Positions 15,787-24,107 of a DNA stretch of 43,045 nt are shown piece by piece. The stretch is taken from positions 1 to 43,045 of the forward strand of contig JAMJFQ010000002.1 in the NCBI GenBank assembly GCA_023544605.1, read 5' to 3'. Under the pieces are notes generated by a model. The model saw nothing but the letters and a program-made list of their open reading frames with translations. It ran no database searches and had not been told where the DNA came from. The stretch's first letter is position 1. Every line of letters begins with the position of its first letter. The translations under genes were made by a program, and so were the position numbers. The DNA is from ANME-2 cluster archaeon (GTDB lineage: Archaea > Halobacteriota > Methanosarcinia > Methanosarcinales > Methanocomedenaceae).

Positions 15787-16962
15787 TCATCTATTCCTGT
15801 CCCACAACGCCAGCGTCATCCTGGCCCTGCTGAGGTTGACCCGTGAGAACACATAATCCAGCACTTCATCTTTTACCTCCTCGATAGTAGCAGCATTGCT
15901 CACATACTGGTCGGTAATATCAGATGCCAGTTTCTCAACCTCAGCTTCACTCACTTCATGCACTTCCTCACGTACCACTTCCTGAAGGTATGCACATATC
16001 TGCTCGCTGAGCGCCAGGCTGGCATCTTCAATAAATGCCGGGTCCTTTTTCAGTTCAGCAAGTATCTCATCCAGGATGATATCACTGATACCCGAATTAT
16101 TCCCGGGCACCACATTATCGACCTGCTGGTTAAGGGCGGTCTGTGCCTTCTCAATGGTCTGCTCAATGGTCATCTCAACAATAATTTCCACCACTTCATC
16201 CAGAGTACGGTTCATGGCATCGTTGATATGCCCGGATATCCGCATTTCTGTCTGTTCTCTGGGTACCGCACTGGCATTCGCAAGGTCAAGACCAATAGCT
16301 TCCAGCTCCGCATCGATCAATTCCTCCACATAGTACCGGGTAAATTCGGTGTGGTACGGCATCGTTATCCAGGTGCTCTCAACATACGCTGACCCCGGAA
16401 CCTGCGGCCCCATATGGGTCTCTCCCCCAATAGGCACATCCCGGAAAGGCCACCACACCACAGAGACATTGTAATAATACCGATCTCCTATCTGAGAGTC
16501 CAGGTAATCCTGCATCTGTGCATCGATATTAGCCCGGTACTCATCCATCAGCAGGTTCAGCCTGACAGTACTGCCGCCGTGGTATATCGTGAACTGGGAC
16601 GCTACCGATTCGCTGGCAAGGTCGGCAAAGGTCTTATGTTTCAATTCCCGTCCCGCCACCAGTTCCTTACCAGCCTGGTAGATGCCTGAATCCACGGCCC
16701 TGGGGCCCAGGGTCTCGTTCACCAGGTAGTCCATCTGTGCTCCTCCAACTGCATAGGTAAATTCATCTACCCTGCCGTTTTGCAGGGACAGCAGTACCTG
16801 AGAATTATGTTCCCCCGCCAACGTGTCCTGCAGCACCGATACCTGGGTGTCCCCTACCATAGCCTGTGCCAGTATCACTGCACTGACCGATACCAGTACC
16901 AGGAAAAGCAAGGCATCGATGGAACTGGAAAAACCACTGGTATCACGCACAAAATCAGCCAT
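15787..16962 (-). CDS. Membrane-anchored pilin-like operon protein, large component
   Basis: This is a 391-residue protein from ATG 16962, which has a GGGAGAA ribosome site; the ATG at 16977 is upstream of that site. A single N-terminal hydrophobic helix (about residues 13-35, IDALLFLVLVSVSAVILAQAM) is followed by a long extracytoplasmic region, rich in acidic helices in its second half, with VVWWPFRDVPIGGETHMG near residue 190. The architecture resembles uncharacterised archaeal minor-pilin-like families encoded near Tad-type pilus ATPases, especially in haloarchaea. I recognise no enzymatic motif. It is the last and largest of four consecutive genes that share the same plan. Confidence 0.7.
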   Translation of the reverse strand: MADFVRDTSGFSSSIDALLFLVLVSVSAVILAQAMVGDTQVSVLQDTLAGEHNSQVLLSLQNGRVDEFTYAVGGAQMDYLVNETLGPRAVDSGIYQAGKELVAGRELKHKTFADLASESVASQFTIYHGGSTVRLNLLMDEYRANIDAQMQDYLDSQIGDRYYYNVSVVWWPFRDVPIGGETHMGPQVPGSAYVESTWITMPYHTEFTRYYVEELIDAELEAIGLDLANASAVPREQTEMRISGHINDAMNRTLDEVVEIIVEMTIEQTIEKAQTALNQQVDNVVPGNNSGISDIILDEILAELKKDPAFIEDASLALSEQICAYLQEVVREEVHEVSEAEVEKLASDITDQYVSNAATIEEVKDEVLDYVFSRVNLSRARMTLALWDRNR

Positions 16963-16964
16963 GT

Positions 16965-17456
16965 CTACTTCTCCCATATCTTGACCGTAAGGGCACCGGG
17001 CAGCTCATCGATCTCATTCAGCCTGATGGTCACGGGCACAGATGCCGATACCCCCATATCCCCGGCCGTTCCCACTACTTTACTGTATGAAGGGGGTGCT
17101 TCTACCTTGAATGAAAAATCATACCGCGTTCCATACCTGTCCTTCAGCCCCTGGATATCTGCAGGTGTCAGGGACTCGATCCGTGATGCATCCATCAGGT
17201 CAGGCCGATTGGGGGCCGTTAGCAGGGGGTCGTTCCTCAGCAGTCCTGCCAGGCTGGCTGCGTCACGGTAATGTTCGACAATATATGTTTTCTCATGATA
17301 CACCTGGTATGTATGGGCAACCAGGCTGATGAACAGAATAAATCCGACAACCGTTAGCGCCATGGCCAACATATCCGAGTTCGGCTCCACGATACCTCTC
17401 TCATCCCTGGTAAACAATCGTGACCCCCCTGCTTTCAACGCCCTCGGCCCCCTCAT
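16965..17456 (-). CDS. Pilin-like operon protein 3
   Basis: This protein has a short basic stretch (FTRDERGIVEPNSD) immediately before a hydrophobic helix (MLAMALTVVGFILFISLVAH, about residues 29-48) and an extracytoplasmic beta-rich tail. RDERG followed by E-P and a long helix looks like an archaeal prepilin-type signal, in which cleavage follows the glycine, but the site is not canonical. The ATG at 17456 lies 56 nt inside the upstream gene. A TTG at 17417 would put the charged motif at the very N-terminus and may be the true start. The stop lies next to the start of the large component. Confidence 0.65.
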   Translation of the reverse strand: MRGPRALKAGGSRLFTRDERGIVEPNSDMLAMALTVVGFILFISLVAHTYQVYHEKTYIVEHYRDAASLAGLLRNDPLLTAPNRPDLMDASRIESLTPADIQGLKDRYGTRYDFSFKVEAPPSYSKVVGTAGDMGVSASVPVTIRLNEIDELPGALTVKIWEK

Positions 17457-18021
17457 AATACAATATCACTTTGTCCACCACCAGCGACTGCCTGGTATCA
17501 GGTATGAACGGTTGCTGTGCCAGTTCGGTTTCCATCTGCCCCAGCATCCCTTCAACAATTGCCATATCCGAAGCAACCAGCAGGTCGTCCCCTAATCCGG
17601 TCCGTCCCCCGCACCTGTGGGCTATTGCCTCCACCAGCCCTGACCTGTTGTTCCACAGGCTGTTGGCAGGGTATATCGTGGTCATCAATGCCTGAGCCCG
17701 TGTCACCTTGCTGTTCCCGGTGCCGGATTGTGCAGCCACATACCTGGTGGACATATGTAGGGAAACCTCAGGGCCCATCTCAAAAGAGTAATACCGTGCG
17801 CCCTCTATTGAACTGCCTCCAACCTCCTCCATGAACGAGGCGAGAGATAACAGGTCTGCATCCATCTCCCCGGCCGCATCCTGCAGGATGAACAGGGGCG
17901 GGACCTTGAGGGCAGCCAGCAGCAGTATGGCACTGAAGATGAGAAGCCCTGCCCTGGTGATCAGGTAATCGGACCATGCCCTTTCATCATTTTGTAATCC
18001 CACTGCTGTGCACTCCTTCAA
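17401..18021 (-). CDS. Pilin-like operon protein 2
   Basis: This is a 206-residue protein. After a 22-residue cytoplasmic start (NDERAWSDYLITR) comes one hydrophobic helix (AGLLIFSAILLLAALKV, about 24-46), then an outside domain with SFEMGPEVSLHMSTRYVAA and VVDKVILYYEGAEGVESRG. The ATG at 18021 overlaps the stop of protein 1 by 4 nt, so the two are coupled. I do not recognise the family with certainty. The plan agrees with minor pilins or pseudopilins of archaeal type IV systems. Confidence 0.68.
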   Translation of the reverse strand: MKECTAVGLQNDERAWSDYLITRAGLLIFSAILLLAALKVPPLFILQDAAGEMDADLLSLASFMEEVGGSSIEGARYYSFEMGPEVSLHMSTRYVAAQSGTGNSKVTRAQALMTTIYPANSLWNNRSGLVEAIAHRCGGRTGLGDDLLVASDMAIVEGMLGQMETELAQQPFIPDTRQSLVVDKVILYYEGAEGVESRGVTIVYQG

Positions 18022-18527
18022 TATAAGGTGACATACGTCCCACTACCATCCTTTACCAGTTCAACAGTCAGTTCATAGGAGCCGGGCATCAGAACAAGGG
18101 GTTCGTCCAGGCCAGGTAGGGCGGCATATCGTGCTTTTGAGGGCAGGGTATGGGTGATGCCCTTGCTTGTTGTGTAATAGATGATATTACTCTCATGCGG
18201 ACGGGTACGGGCAGGCAAATCCCCGTCCTGCGGCGGCATGGCCCCGAATACCACGAATTCGACCCCGTCCGGCACAGTAAACGTGACCACCTCTTTTGTC
18301 CCGGTATTATCCCCGGTATCTGATACCTGCCTGGCACCCCCCTGCTGGTATATGGTCGAAGCCCTTGCTTCAAGTGAAGAAAGGTCAGCGGAAAAACGTG
18401 AAAGGCTGGTATCCTTTGAAAAATCTGCCAATGCTGCTGCAGATAGTGAGATAATAAGGGCCATAAGTATGGCTGCTGCTGCCAATCTCATGGGCAGCGC
18501 GTCTGATCCTACCTCATCAAATAACAC
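18018..18527 (-). CDS. Pilin-like operon protein 1
   Basis: This 169-residue protein is the first gene of the four-gene operon. An N-terminal hydrophobic segment (MRLAAAAILMALIISLSAAALADF, about 13-36) is followed by a soluble beta-rich domain with FTVPDGVEFVVFGAMP and a C-terminal LMPGSYELTVELVKDGSGTYVTLY. It could be a minor pilin or a secreted, membrane-tethered protein. The start is GTG at 18527; no clear ribosome site is visible. An AT-rich TATA-like run (GTAATATATAATTG on the minus strand, about 18583-18598) lies 60-70 nt upstream. Confidence 0.68.
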   Translation of the reverse strand: MLFDEVGSDALPMRLAAAAILMALIISLSAAALADFSKDTSLSRFSADLSSLEARASTIYQQGGARQVSDTGDNTGTKEVVTFTVPDGVEFVVFGAMPPQDGDLPARTRPHESNIIYYTTSKGITHTLPSKARYAALPGLDEPLVLMPGSYELTVELVKDGSGTYVTLY

Positions 18528-18775
18528 AACGAGTCAGATTTCATCATGGTATTTGAGAATTTCGAATACAGTCTAATATATTTACAATTATATATTACAA
18601 AACCAATCCGCTTCCAACGGTAAAACGGGAAAATGGAACGATCTTTCCAAATGAAAATACCCGCCCGTCAACCGATAATGGTTATTTACCGAAATGGCTA
18701 TAATCGATAATACCCTATTGATCATACAGGCTTTGAGCATACAGGGCATGATATTGGAGCCGGGAGTTTTTGCAG

Positions 18776-19675
18776 ATGAATCTTGATAATTTTCTAAGGA
18801 CAAAGGGAACGGATGAGGATCTGGCACAGCTTATCATGCTGTTGAGCAAGCAGGCTTTGGACATTAAGGCTGGTTTTTTAAGCGCACGGGGGACGGCCGA
18901 TACCAAGAACGTGTACGGTGAGACCCAGATGGCTCTTGACAAGAGGGCTGATGAGATATTGATAGCCGCCTTAAAGGCATCCAGACTGGTCAACTGGATA
19001 GCCACGGAAGAGCAGCCCGATATCATTGAAGTGGAAGGAGCAAAAAACCCGTTCGGTGTAACCATTGACCCCCTTGACGGCTCATCCCTCATAGATGTGA
19101 ATCTGGCAGTGGGCACCATTGTGGGTATCTATCCCGGCCATGTGCTGGAACCGGGCAATACCATGCTGGGCGCCCTGTACATCCTGTACGGACCCCTGAC
19201 CACGCTGACCTATACCACAGGCAGTGGTGTACATGAGTTCGTCATGCACGAGGATGGTACATTCACGCTGATGCAGGAGAACCTGACCATCCCTGATGGC
19301 AAGATATATGCTCCCGGGGCCCTGCGCAAGGACTACCTGCCCTACCATAAACAGTTCATTGAGCAGCTGGAATTAGAAGGTTACAAGCTGAGGTTCTCGG
19401 GTTCATTTGTGGCAGATGTGCACCAGATACTGCACAAAGGGGGCATGTTCACCTATCCGGCTTTTGCAGGTAAGGAATCCGGGAAGTTGAGACTGCTGTT
19501 CGAGGGTACCCCATTGGGCAAAGTGGTGACTGAAGCGGGGGGTGCCGTATCCAATGGAACAGTCAACCTGTTGGAGGTGAAACCTACTGCTGTTTCTAAC
19601 CGGACCCCCATCTATATCGGCGGCCGTAAAGAGATCGCCTTGATCGAATCGTATAAAAAGAACGCAGGTACGTAA
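18776..19675 (+). CDS. fbp: Fructose-1,6-bisphosphatase, class I
   Basis: This enzyme hydrolyses fructose 1,6-bisphosphate in gluconeogenesis. The 300-residue protein shows the class I signatures GETQMALDKRADEIL, ATEEQPD (about residue 80), the metal-binding DPLDGSSLIDVNLAVGTIVGIYPG (about 100-125) and KLRLLFEGTPLGKVVTEAGGAVSNG near the C-terminus. Class I FBPase is unusual in archaea, many of which use the bifunctional type V aldolase/phosphatase, but it is known in some Euryarchaeota. ATG 18776 was chosen over TTG 18770. The next gene starts immediately after its stop. Confidence 0.94.
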   Translation: MNLDNFLRTKGTDEDLAQLIMLLSKQALDIKAGFLSARGTADTKNVYGETQMALDKRADEILIAALKASRLVNWIATEEQPDIIEVEGAKNPFGVTIDPLDGSSLIDVNLAVGTIVGIYPGHVLEPGNTMLGALYILYGPLTTLTYTTGSGVHEFVMHEDGTFTLMQENLTIPDGKIYAPGALRKDYLPYHKQFIEQLELEGYKLRFSGSFVADVHQILHKGGMFTYPAFAGKESGKLRLLFEGTPLGKVVTEAGGAVSNGTVNLLEVKPTAVSNRTPIYIGGRKEIALIESYKKNAGT

Positions 19676-20158
19676 ATGAACTTACTAACAGAGGATATCG
19701 AAGAATTCGGGCACATCCTTGCCCGGAGTTATTTTACCGAACAGGGCTGGCAATTCACTGACATAACACGATCAGGCAATAAGATAATAGAATCACTTGA
19801 TACCGTGAACGACCAGTACAATAAATATCCTTACATGAACAAGGACTGGTATGTGGAAAATTCTGCCGAGAAAAACCTCCACATGACCACGAAGTGGGAT
19901 GACCTGAGCAAGCTGGTTGCCTTTTTACATACCTGGCCTGAAGCGTTTGATTTTTTGTTGAAGTTCAATGCCAACCGGTCCCTGTGTATTGTCAAGAACA
20001 AGCCTGCAGACCTGAACACAGAACAGCAACTGGCTATTGCTGATGCCAGGAAGGCAGGATTCAATGTGTATATCTTCAAAGCAGAGATCCCTGAGAATAT
20101 GGACTTTGAACTGGAAGAAGTTATAGGCGGCATCTCAGGTGTTGGGAACTTTCGATAA
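19676..20158 (+). CDS. Unknown protein, possibly a degenerate PD-(D/E)XK fold
   Basis: This is a 160-residue soluble protein, starting directly after the fbp stop (TAAATG), so it is probably translated with fbp. The N-terminus EFGHILARSYFTEQGWQ, and the later strand-helix-strand RSLCIVKNKPADLNTEQQ followed by AIADARKAGFNVYIFKAEI, follow the layout of restriction-endonuclease-like folds (E...A..YL...GW, then a V-K strand, then Q....A...G..VY). The usual D and E/K active residues are not convincingly conserved, so it may be a binding protein. Function is unknown. Confidence 0.7.
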   Translation: MNLLTEDIEEFGHILARSYFTEQGWQFTDITRSGNKIIESLDTVNDQYNKYPYMNKDWYVENSAEKNLHMTTKWDDLSKLVAFLHTWPEAFDFLLKFNANRSLCIVKNKPADLNTEQQLAIADARKAGFNVYIFKAEIPENMDFELEEVIGGISGVGNFR

Positions 20159-20177
20159 CGGGATTATTTCGATAACG
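20150..20177. repeat. Short direct repeat upstream of acs
   Basis: TTTCGATAACG occurs at 20150-20160, overlapping the stop of the preceding gene, and again at 20167-20177, with a 17-bp period. It lies about 45 bp upstream of the acs TATA-like site, where an activator or repressor could bind. Two copies this short could also be chance. Confidence 0.35.
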
Positions 20178-20261
20178 TCCGATGATCACTTTTCCCATTA
20201 GAAATGTTTATCCTCCTAAAAAATAATTTAACGCTACTTTTAATTCAAGTGGAGTGCAAAA

Positions 20262-22214
20262 ATGGCTAAAGTAGATGTACTACTCGGGGAGAAGCGCACC
20301 TTCTATCCCCCCAAAGAAATGGTCTCACAGAGCAATGTCAAACAGTGGATGGATGCACATGACATTCCAGACATTGAAACTCTTTACCAGCGCAGTCAGG
20401 ACATAGAGTGGTTCTGGGGGGAAGTGGAAAAGGACCTTGTACAATGGTACAGCCCATACGACAAAGTACTGGATAGCTCAGATGCACCTTTCTTCCACTG
20501 GTTCACCAATAGCAAGTATAATATCGTACATGATGCCCTTGACCGCCACATGGGGACCCCTACCCAGGACAAGGTGGCCTACATCTTTGAATCAGAACAG
20601 GGCAATGTCAGTACCCTGACCTACCGGGACCTGTACAATGAGGTCAACCGGGTGGCCAACGGCCTGAAAGGTCTGGGCGTTGGCAAAGGTGACCGGGTGG
20701 CCCTCTATATGCCCATGATACCTGCCCTACCCATAGCTATGCTGGCCTGTGCCCGGATAGGTGCCGTACACAGCGTAGTGTTCTCGGGGTTCAGTCCCCA
20801 TGCACTGCAGGACAGAATAAAGGACTCAGGCGCAAAGGTCCTGATCACGGCTGACGGATTCTGGAGAAAGGGAAAGGTCATCAACCTCAAGACACTGGCC
20901 GATGAGGCCGTCAAAGACACGGGCATTGAACATACCATTTGTTATGCATGGGCGCAGTGCGATGTACCTATGCGTAAACACGATATGTGGTGGGATGAAC
21001 TGGTCAAAGGCCAGCCCACAGAGTGCGAAACAGAGCTCATGGACCCGGATGACCCCTTATTTATCCTGTACACCTCGGGTACCACGGGCAAACCCAAAGG
21101 CGTAGTACACGTGCACACCTACTCGGTTGGCATAGCCCTCACCCTCAAATGGGTGTTCGACCTCAAACCCGATGATATCTGGTGGTGCACTGCTGATATA
21201 GGCTGGATCACAGGCCACAGTTACATTGTCTATGCTCCGTTGATGCTGGGTACCACCTCGGTGCTCTATGAAGGCGCCCCTGCCCATCCCGAACCGAACC
21301 GGCAGTGGGAGATGATAGCCCGCCACGGAGTGACCGTTTTCTATACCTCGCCCACGTCCATTCGGATGCACATGCGATTCGGTGATGAATGGACCCAAAA
21401 GGACGACATGAGCTGTCTACGGTTGCTGGGCACGGTGGGTGAGCCCATTAATCCTGAAGCCTGGATGTGGTTCTACGAGAACATCGGCAAGCGTCGATGC
21501 CCCATCATGGATACCTGGTGGCAGACCGAGACCGGTTGTTTTGTGATATCCCCGCTGCCCGTACTGCCGTTAAAACCCGGTTCTGCCACAAGGCCGCTGC
21601 CCGGTTTCAACGCTGAGGTGCATGATTCTGACAACAAGGCCGTCGTGGATGAAGGCGGCAGCCTGGTACTCACTTCGCCCTGGCCTTCCATGCTGCATAC
21701 CCTGTATAACGAACCCCGGAGATATGTAGAACATTACTGGAACGAAAACCATGATTTCGTATCAGGCGACATCGCCAGGGTAGACAGTGACGGTTATTTC
21801 TGGGTGCAGGGGAGAGGTGATGACGTGCTCAATGTATCGGGTCACAGGATAGGGAATTCTGAAGTGGAATCTGCCCTGGTCAGTCATCCTTTGGTAAGCG
21901 AAGCCGCAGTGGTAGGCAGGCCCGATGACATTAAAGGCGAAAGCATTGCAGCCTTCGTTTCATTGAAGATGGGGGTCGAACCCGGTGATGAACTCGTGAA
22001 GACCCTGCGGGACCACGTAGCCCGGGAGATAGGCAAGATAGCCAGACCTGATGTCATCTATTTCGTCAACGACCTGCCCAAGACCCGGAGCGGCAAGATC
22101 ATGCGCAGGATAGTGCGCTCAGCCCTCATATCAAAGGAAGTAGGCGACATTTCCACCCTGGCAAATCCTGAAGCTGTGAAAGAAATAGAAGATGTTTTGA
22201 GTAAAAATAAATAG
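20262..22214 (+). CDS. acs: Acetyl-CoA synthetase, AMP-forming
   Basis: This enzyme activates acetate to acetyl-CoA through acetyl-AMP. The 650-residue length and motifs are canonical: ARIGAVHSVVFSGFSP, the P-loop-like YTSGTTGKPKGVVHVH (about 268), CTADIGWITGHSYIVYAPL, DTWWQTETG (about 415), SGDIARVDSDGYFWVQGRGDDVLNVSGHR, and the C-terminal PKTRSGKIMRR whose lysine (about 612) is the acetylation site used for control in other organisms. A GGAG site precedes ATG 20262. A TATA-like AAAAATAATTTAACG lies near 20218-20232. It lies in its own transcription unit after fbp. Confidence 0.96.
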   Translation: MAKVDVLLGEKRTFYPPKEMVSQSNVKQWMDAHDIPDIETLYQRSQDIEWFWGEVEKDLVQWYSPYDKVLDSSDAPFFHWFTNSKYNIVHDALDRHMGTPTQDKVAYIFESEQGNVSTLTYRDLYNEVNRVANGLKGLGVGKGDRVALYMPMIPALPIAMLACARIGAVHSVVFSGFSPHALQDRIKDSGAKVLITADGFWRKGKVINLKTLADEAVKDTGIEHTICYAWAQCDVPMRKHDMWWDELVKGQPTECETELMDPDDPLFILYTSGTTGKPKGVVHVHTYSVGIALTLKWVFDLKPDDIWWCTADIGWITGHSYIVYAPLMLGTTSVLYEGAPAHPEPNRQWEMIARHGVTVFYTSPTSIRMHMRFGDEWTQKDDMSCLRLLGTVGEPINPEAWMWFYENIGKRRCPIMDTWWQTETGCFVISPLPVLPLKPGSATRPLPGFNAEVHDSDNKAVVDEGGSLVLTSPWPSMLHTLYNEPRRYVEHYWNENHDFVSGDIARVDSDGYFWVQGRGDDVLNVSGHRIGNSEVESALVSHPLVSEAAVVGRPDDIKGESIAAFVSLKMGVEPGDELVKTLRDHVAREIGKIARPDVIYFVNDLPKTRSGKIMRRIVRSALISKEVGDISTLANPEAVKEIEDVLSKNK

Positions 22215-22321
22215 ACCGGGGATAAAGCGCACTTTGTGCAGTGTCATATGGATGTACTCATTGCTGTCCATGTGTTGTCCGTTTTGCACAACTTTATTAA
22301 TATAAAATATAATTTAGTATC

Positions 22322-23704
22322 ATGAAACAATGCTCCAGTGGTATTGTCCACCTGGACGAGATCCTGGGAGGCGGCCTGCCCAAACCCTCCCTGGTATTGG
22401 TAAGCGGGACTGCTGGTGTGGGTAAAACCACCTTTGTGCTTCAAATGTTATCGCAGGCAGCCCAGAAAGGTGAGAGAGCGGTCTATATGCCTATCACCTC
22501 GCAATCGGATGAAAAACTGATGGACTATCTCCACATTTACCCTTTCTTTAGTGATGATATCATGGTCCACCCCATTAACCGCTCCACAGCTGAAAAGGAC
22601 CCGCTGACCACTCTGCTTGATATGGGAAACATCCTCGCCTCTACCAATCCGGACCGGCTGGTCATAAATCCCCTTGACACCCTGGGTTTTGGATTTCCCT
22701 CTCATGAAAAACGCCGTTTCTTCTATTCCTTTGACTCTATGATACAGGACTGGTCTGCCCAGACCATGATCACGGGAGAACTGAACAAGATACAATTACA
22801 CCAATCCATCCTTCCCCACATTGCAGACGGAGTGATATATCTGGACAGGGAGCTGGTGGGGGACAAGGTTGTCAGGAAAATGGAAATAATGAAATGGCGC
22901 GGTATAGGGGACGGTATGAACGATAACTCTTCAGTACACGAGTTCAAGATCACTTCAAATGGAATATCGATCTTCCCAAAACTGGAATCTAATGCCACTC
23001 CCCTGCCAACTGGCGGGGAAAGACTGTCCACCGGCGTGGAAGGGCTTGACAGTATGATGCACGGTGGGATACCGGCTCAGTCTTTTACCATACTGACCGG
23101 CTGCGCCGGTGTAGGCAAGACCATGCTGGGATTGCAGTTTATTGCCAAAGGGTTGGAACTGGGCGAACCATGCATTATTGTGTTGTTTGAAGAGAAAGAG
23201 GGACAGTTGATCTATGAGGCATCAAAGCTGGGATGGGACCTGGAAGGATACATAAAGAAAGGACTGCTGAAGATAATATATTCAAATCCCACTACGATTC
23301 TGCCTGATGAGCACAACCAGATAATACGAACGTGTGTGGAAGAAATGGGAGCTAAACGGCTGTTCTATGACGGAGTGAATAATCTTGAATCGATCATGAA
23401 AGACCCCGTTGACCTTAAGAACCACATCAGGCTGCTTATCAATTTCCTCAAGAGCCGGGGTGTCACGGTGATCCTTACCAACGAAGTGTCTGGACTGTTC
23501 ATCCCTGACAGGATGCCCGAACTCAGTATTTCATCCCTGGCAGATGGTATCATTATGCTGCATTTTATGGACAACCAGAACAGGTACGAACGTGCCCTGT
23601 CCATCCTTAAACTCAGGGGCAGCGATCATGATATGTCAGTGCGGAAATACATCATCGGGGACAATGGGGTAGAGATAATCCAGAAAGAGTTGATAGTAAA
23701 ATAA
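22322..23704 (+). CDS. KaiC-like protein with two RecA-type ATPase domains
   Basis: This is a 460-residue protein with two KaiC/RadA-like domains. Domain 1 has GIVHLDEILGGGLPKPS and Walker A GTAGVGKTT (about 29-37). Domain 2 has STGVEGLDSMMHGGIPAQS and Walker A GCAGVGKTM (about 260). The catalytic Glu pair after the second strand is present in domain 2 (VLFEEKEG) but missing in domain 1 (VYMPITSQSDE). Domain 1 may therefore bind but not hydrolyse ATP. Archaeal KaiC-like proteins act in signalling, often with kinases or motility genes; here no such partner is adjacent. A TATA-like AAATATAATTTAG just before the ATG suggests a leaderless or very short-leader mRNA. Confidence 0.88.
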   Translation: MKQCSSGIVHLDEILGGGLPKPSLVLVSGTAGVGKTTFVLQMLSQAAQKGERAVYMPITSQSDEKLMDYLHIYPFFSDDIMVHPINRSTAEKDPLTTLLDMGNILASTNPDRLVINPLDTLGFGFPSHEKRRFFYSFDSMIQDWSAQTMITGELNKIQLHQSILPHIADGVIYLDRELVGDKVVRKMEIMKWRGIGDGMNDNSSVHEFKITSNGISIFPKLESNATPLPTGGERLSTGVEGLDSMMHGGIPAQSFTILTGCAGVGKTMLGLQFIAKGLELGEPCIIVLFEEKEGQLIYEASKLGWDLEGYIKKGLLKIIYSNPTTILPDEHNQIIRTCVEEMGAKRLFYDGVNNLESIMKDPVDLKNHIRLLINFLKSRGVTVILTNEVSGLFIPDRMPELSISSLADGIIMLHFMDNQNRYERALSILKLRGSDHDMSVRKYIIGDNGVEIIQKELIVK

Positions 23705-23712
23705 AAAATGAC

Positions 23713-24102
23713 CTATTCAGGTACGAACTTCGTGCCGTAATAGATCATACCTTTTTCACTTTCCTCGCCCAGCTTCCGAAACACTGAACGCACCCTCATC
23801 CCTATATCCATTTCCTCTTGTCCACATACTACCTGTCCGGTCAGTGACGGACCCTCATCCAGTTTTATGATCGCCAGGTTATAGGGTGCCTGCATTTCAT
23901 AGCCCTTGGCAGCGGTGTGGATAACGGTATAGGTGACCACTTCACCCTTACCCTGAAACTTATGAGGTTCCATCTTACCGTCCCTGCGACAGGTAGGACA
24001 CATCGTCCTTGGCGGGAAATAATATTCATTACAGGTAGTACAGTGGGTACCGATCAGATTATACCTGTGCGGTATCTTTCTCCAGAATCGTGCAACGGTC
24101 AT
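23713..24102 (-). CDS. DUF35 OB-fold zinc-ribbon protein (thiolase/HMG-CoA synthase scaffold)
   Basis: This is a 129-residue protein with a zinc ribbon, CTTCNEYYFPPRTMCPTC (about 20-37), followed by an OB fold (GKGEVVTYTVIHTAAKGYE, PYNLAIIKLDEGPSLTGQVV). In methanogens such DUF35 proteins hold acetoacetyl-CoA thiolase and HMG-CoA synthase in one complex, where CoA-bound intermediate passes between active sites, allowing the unfavourable thiolase reaction to proceed. It starts 5 nt after the thiolase gene on the same strand, so all three genes are one operon, which agrees with that complex. Confidence 0.92.
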   Translation of the reverse strand: MTVARFWRKIPHRYNLIGTHCTTCNEYYFPPRTMCPTCRRDGKMEPHKFQGKGEVVTYTVIHTAAKGYEMQAPYNLAIIKLDEGPSLTGQVVCGQEEMDIGMRVRSVFRKLGEESEKGMIYYGTKFVPE

Positions 24103-24107
24103 TTAAA

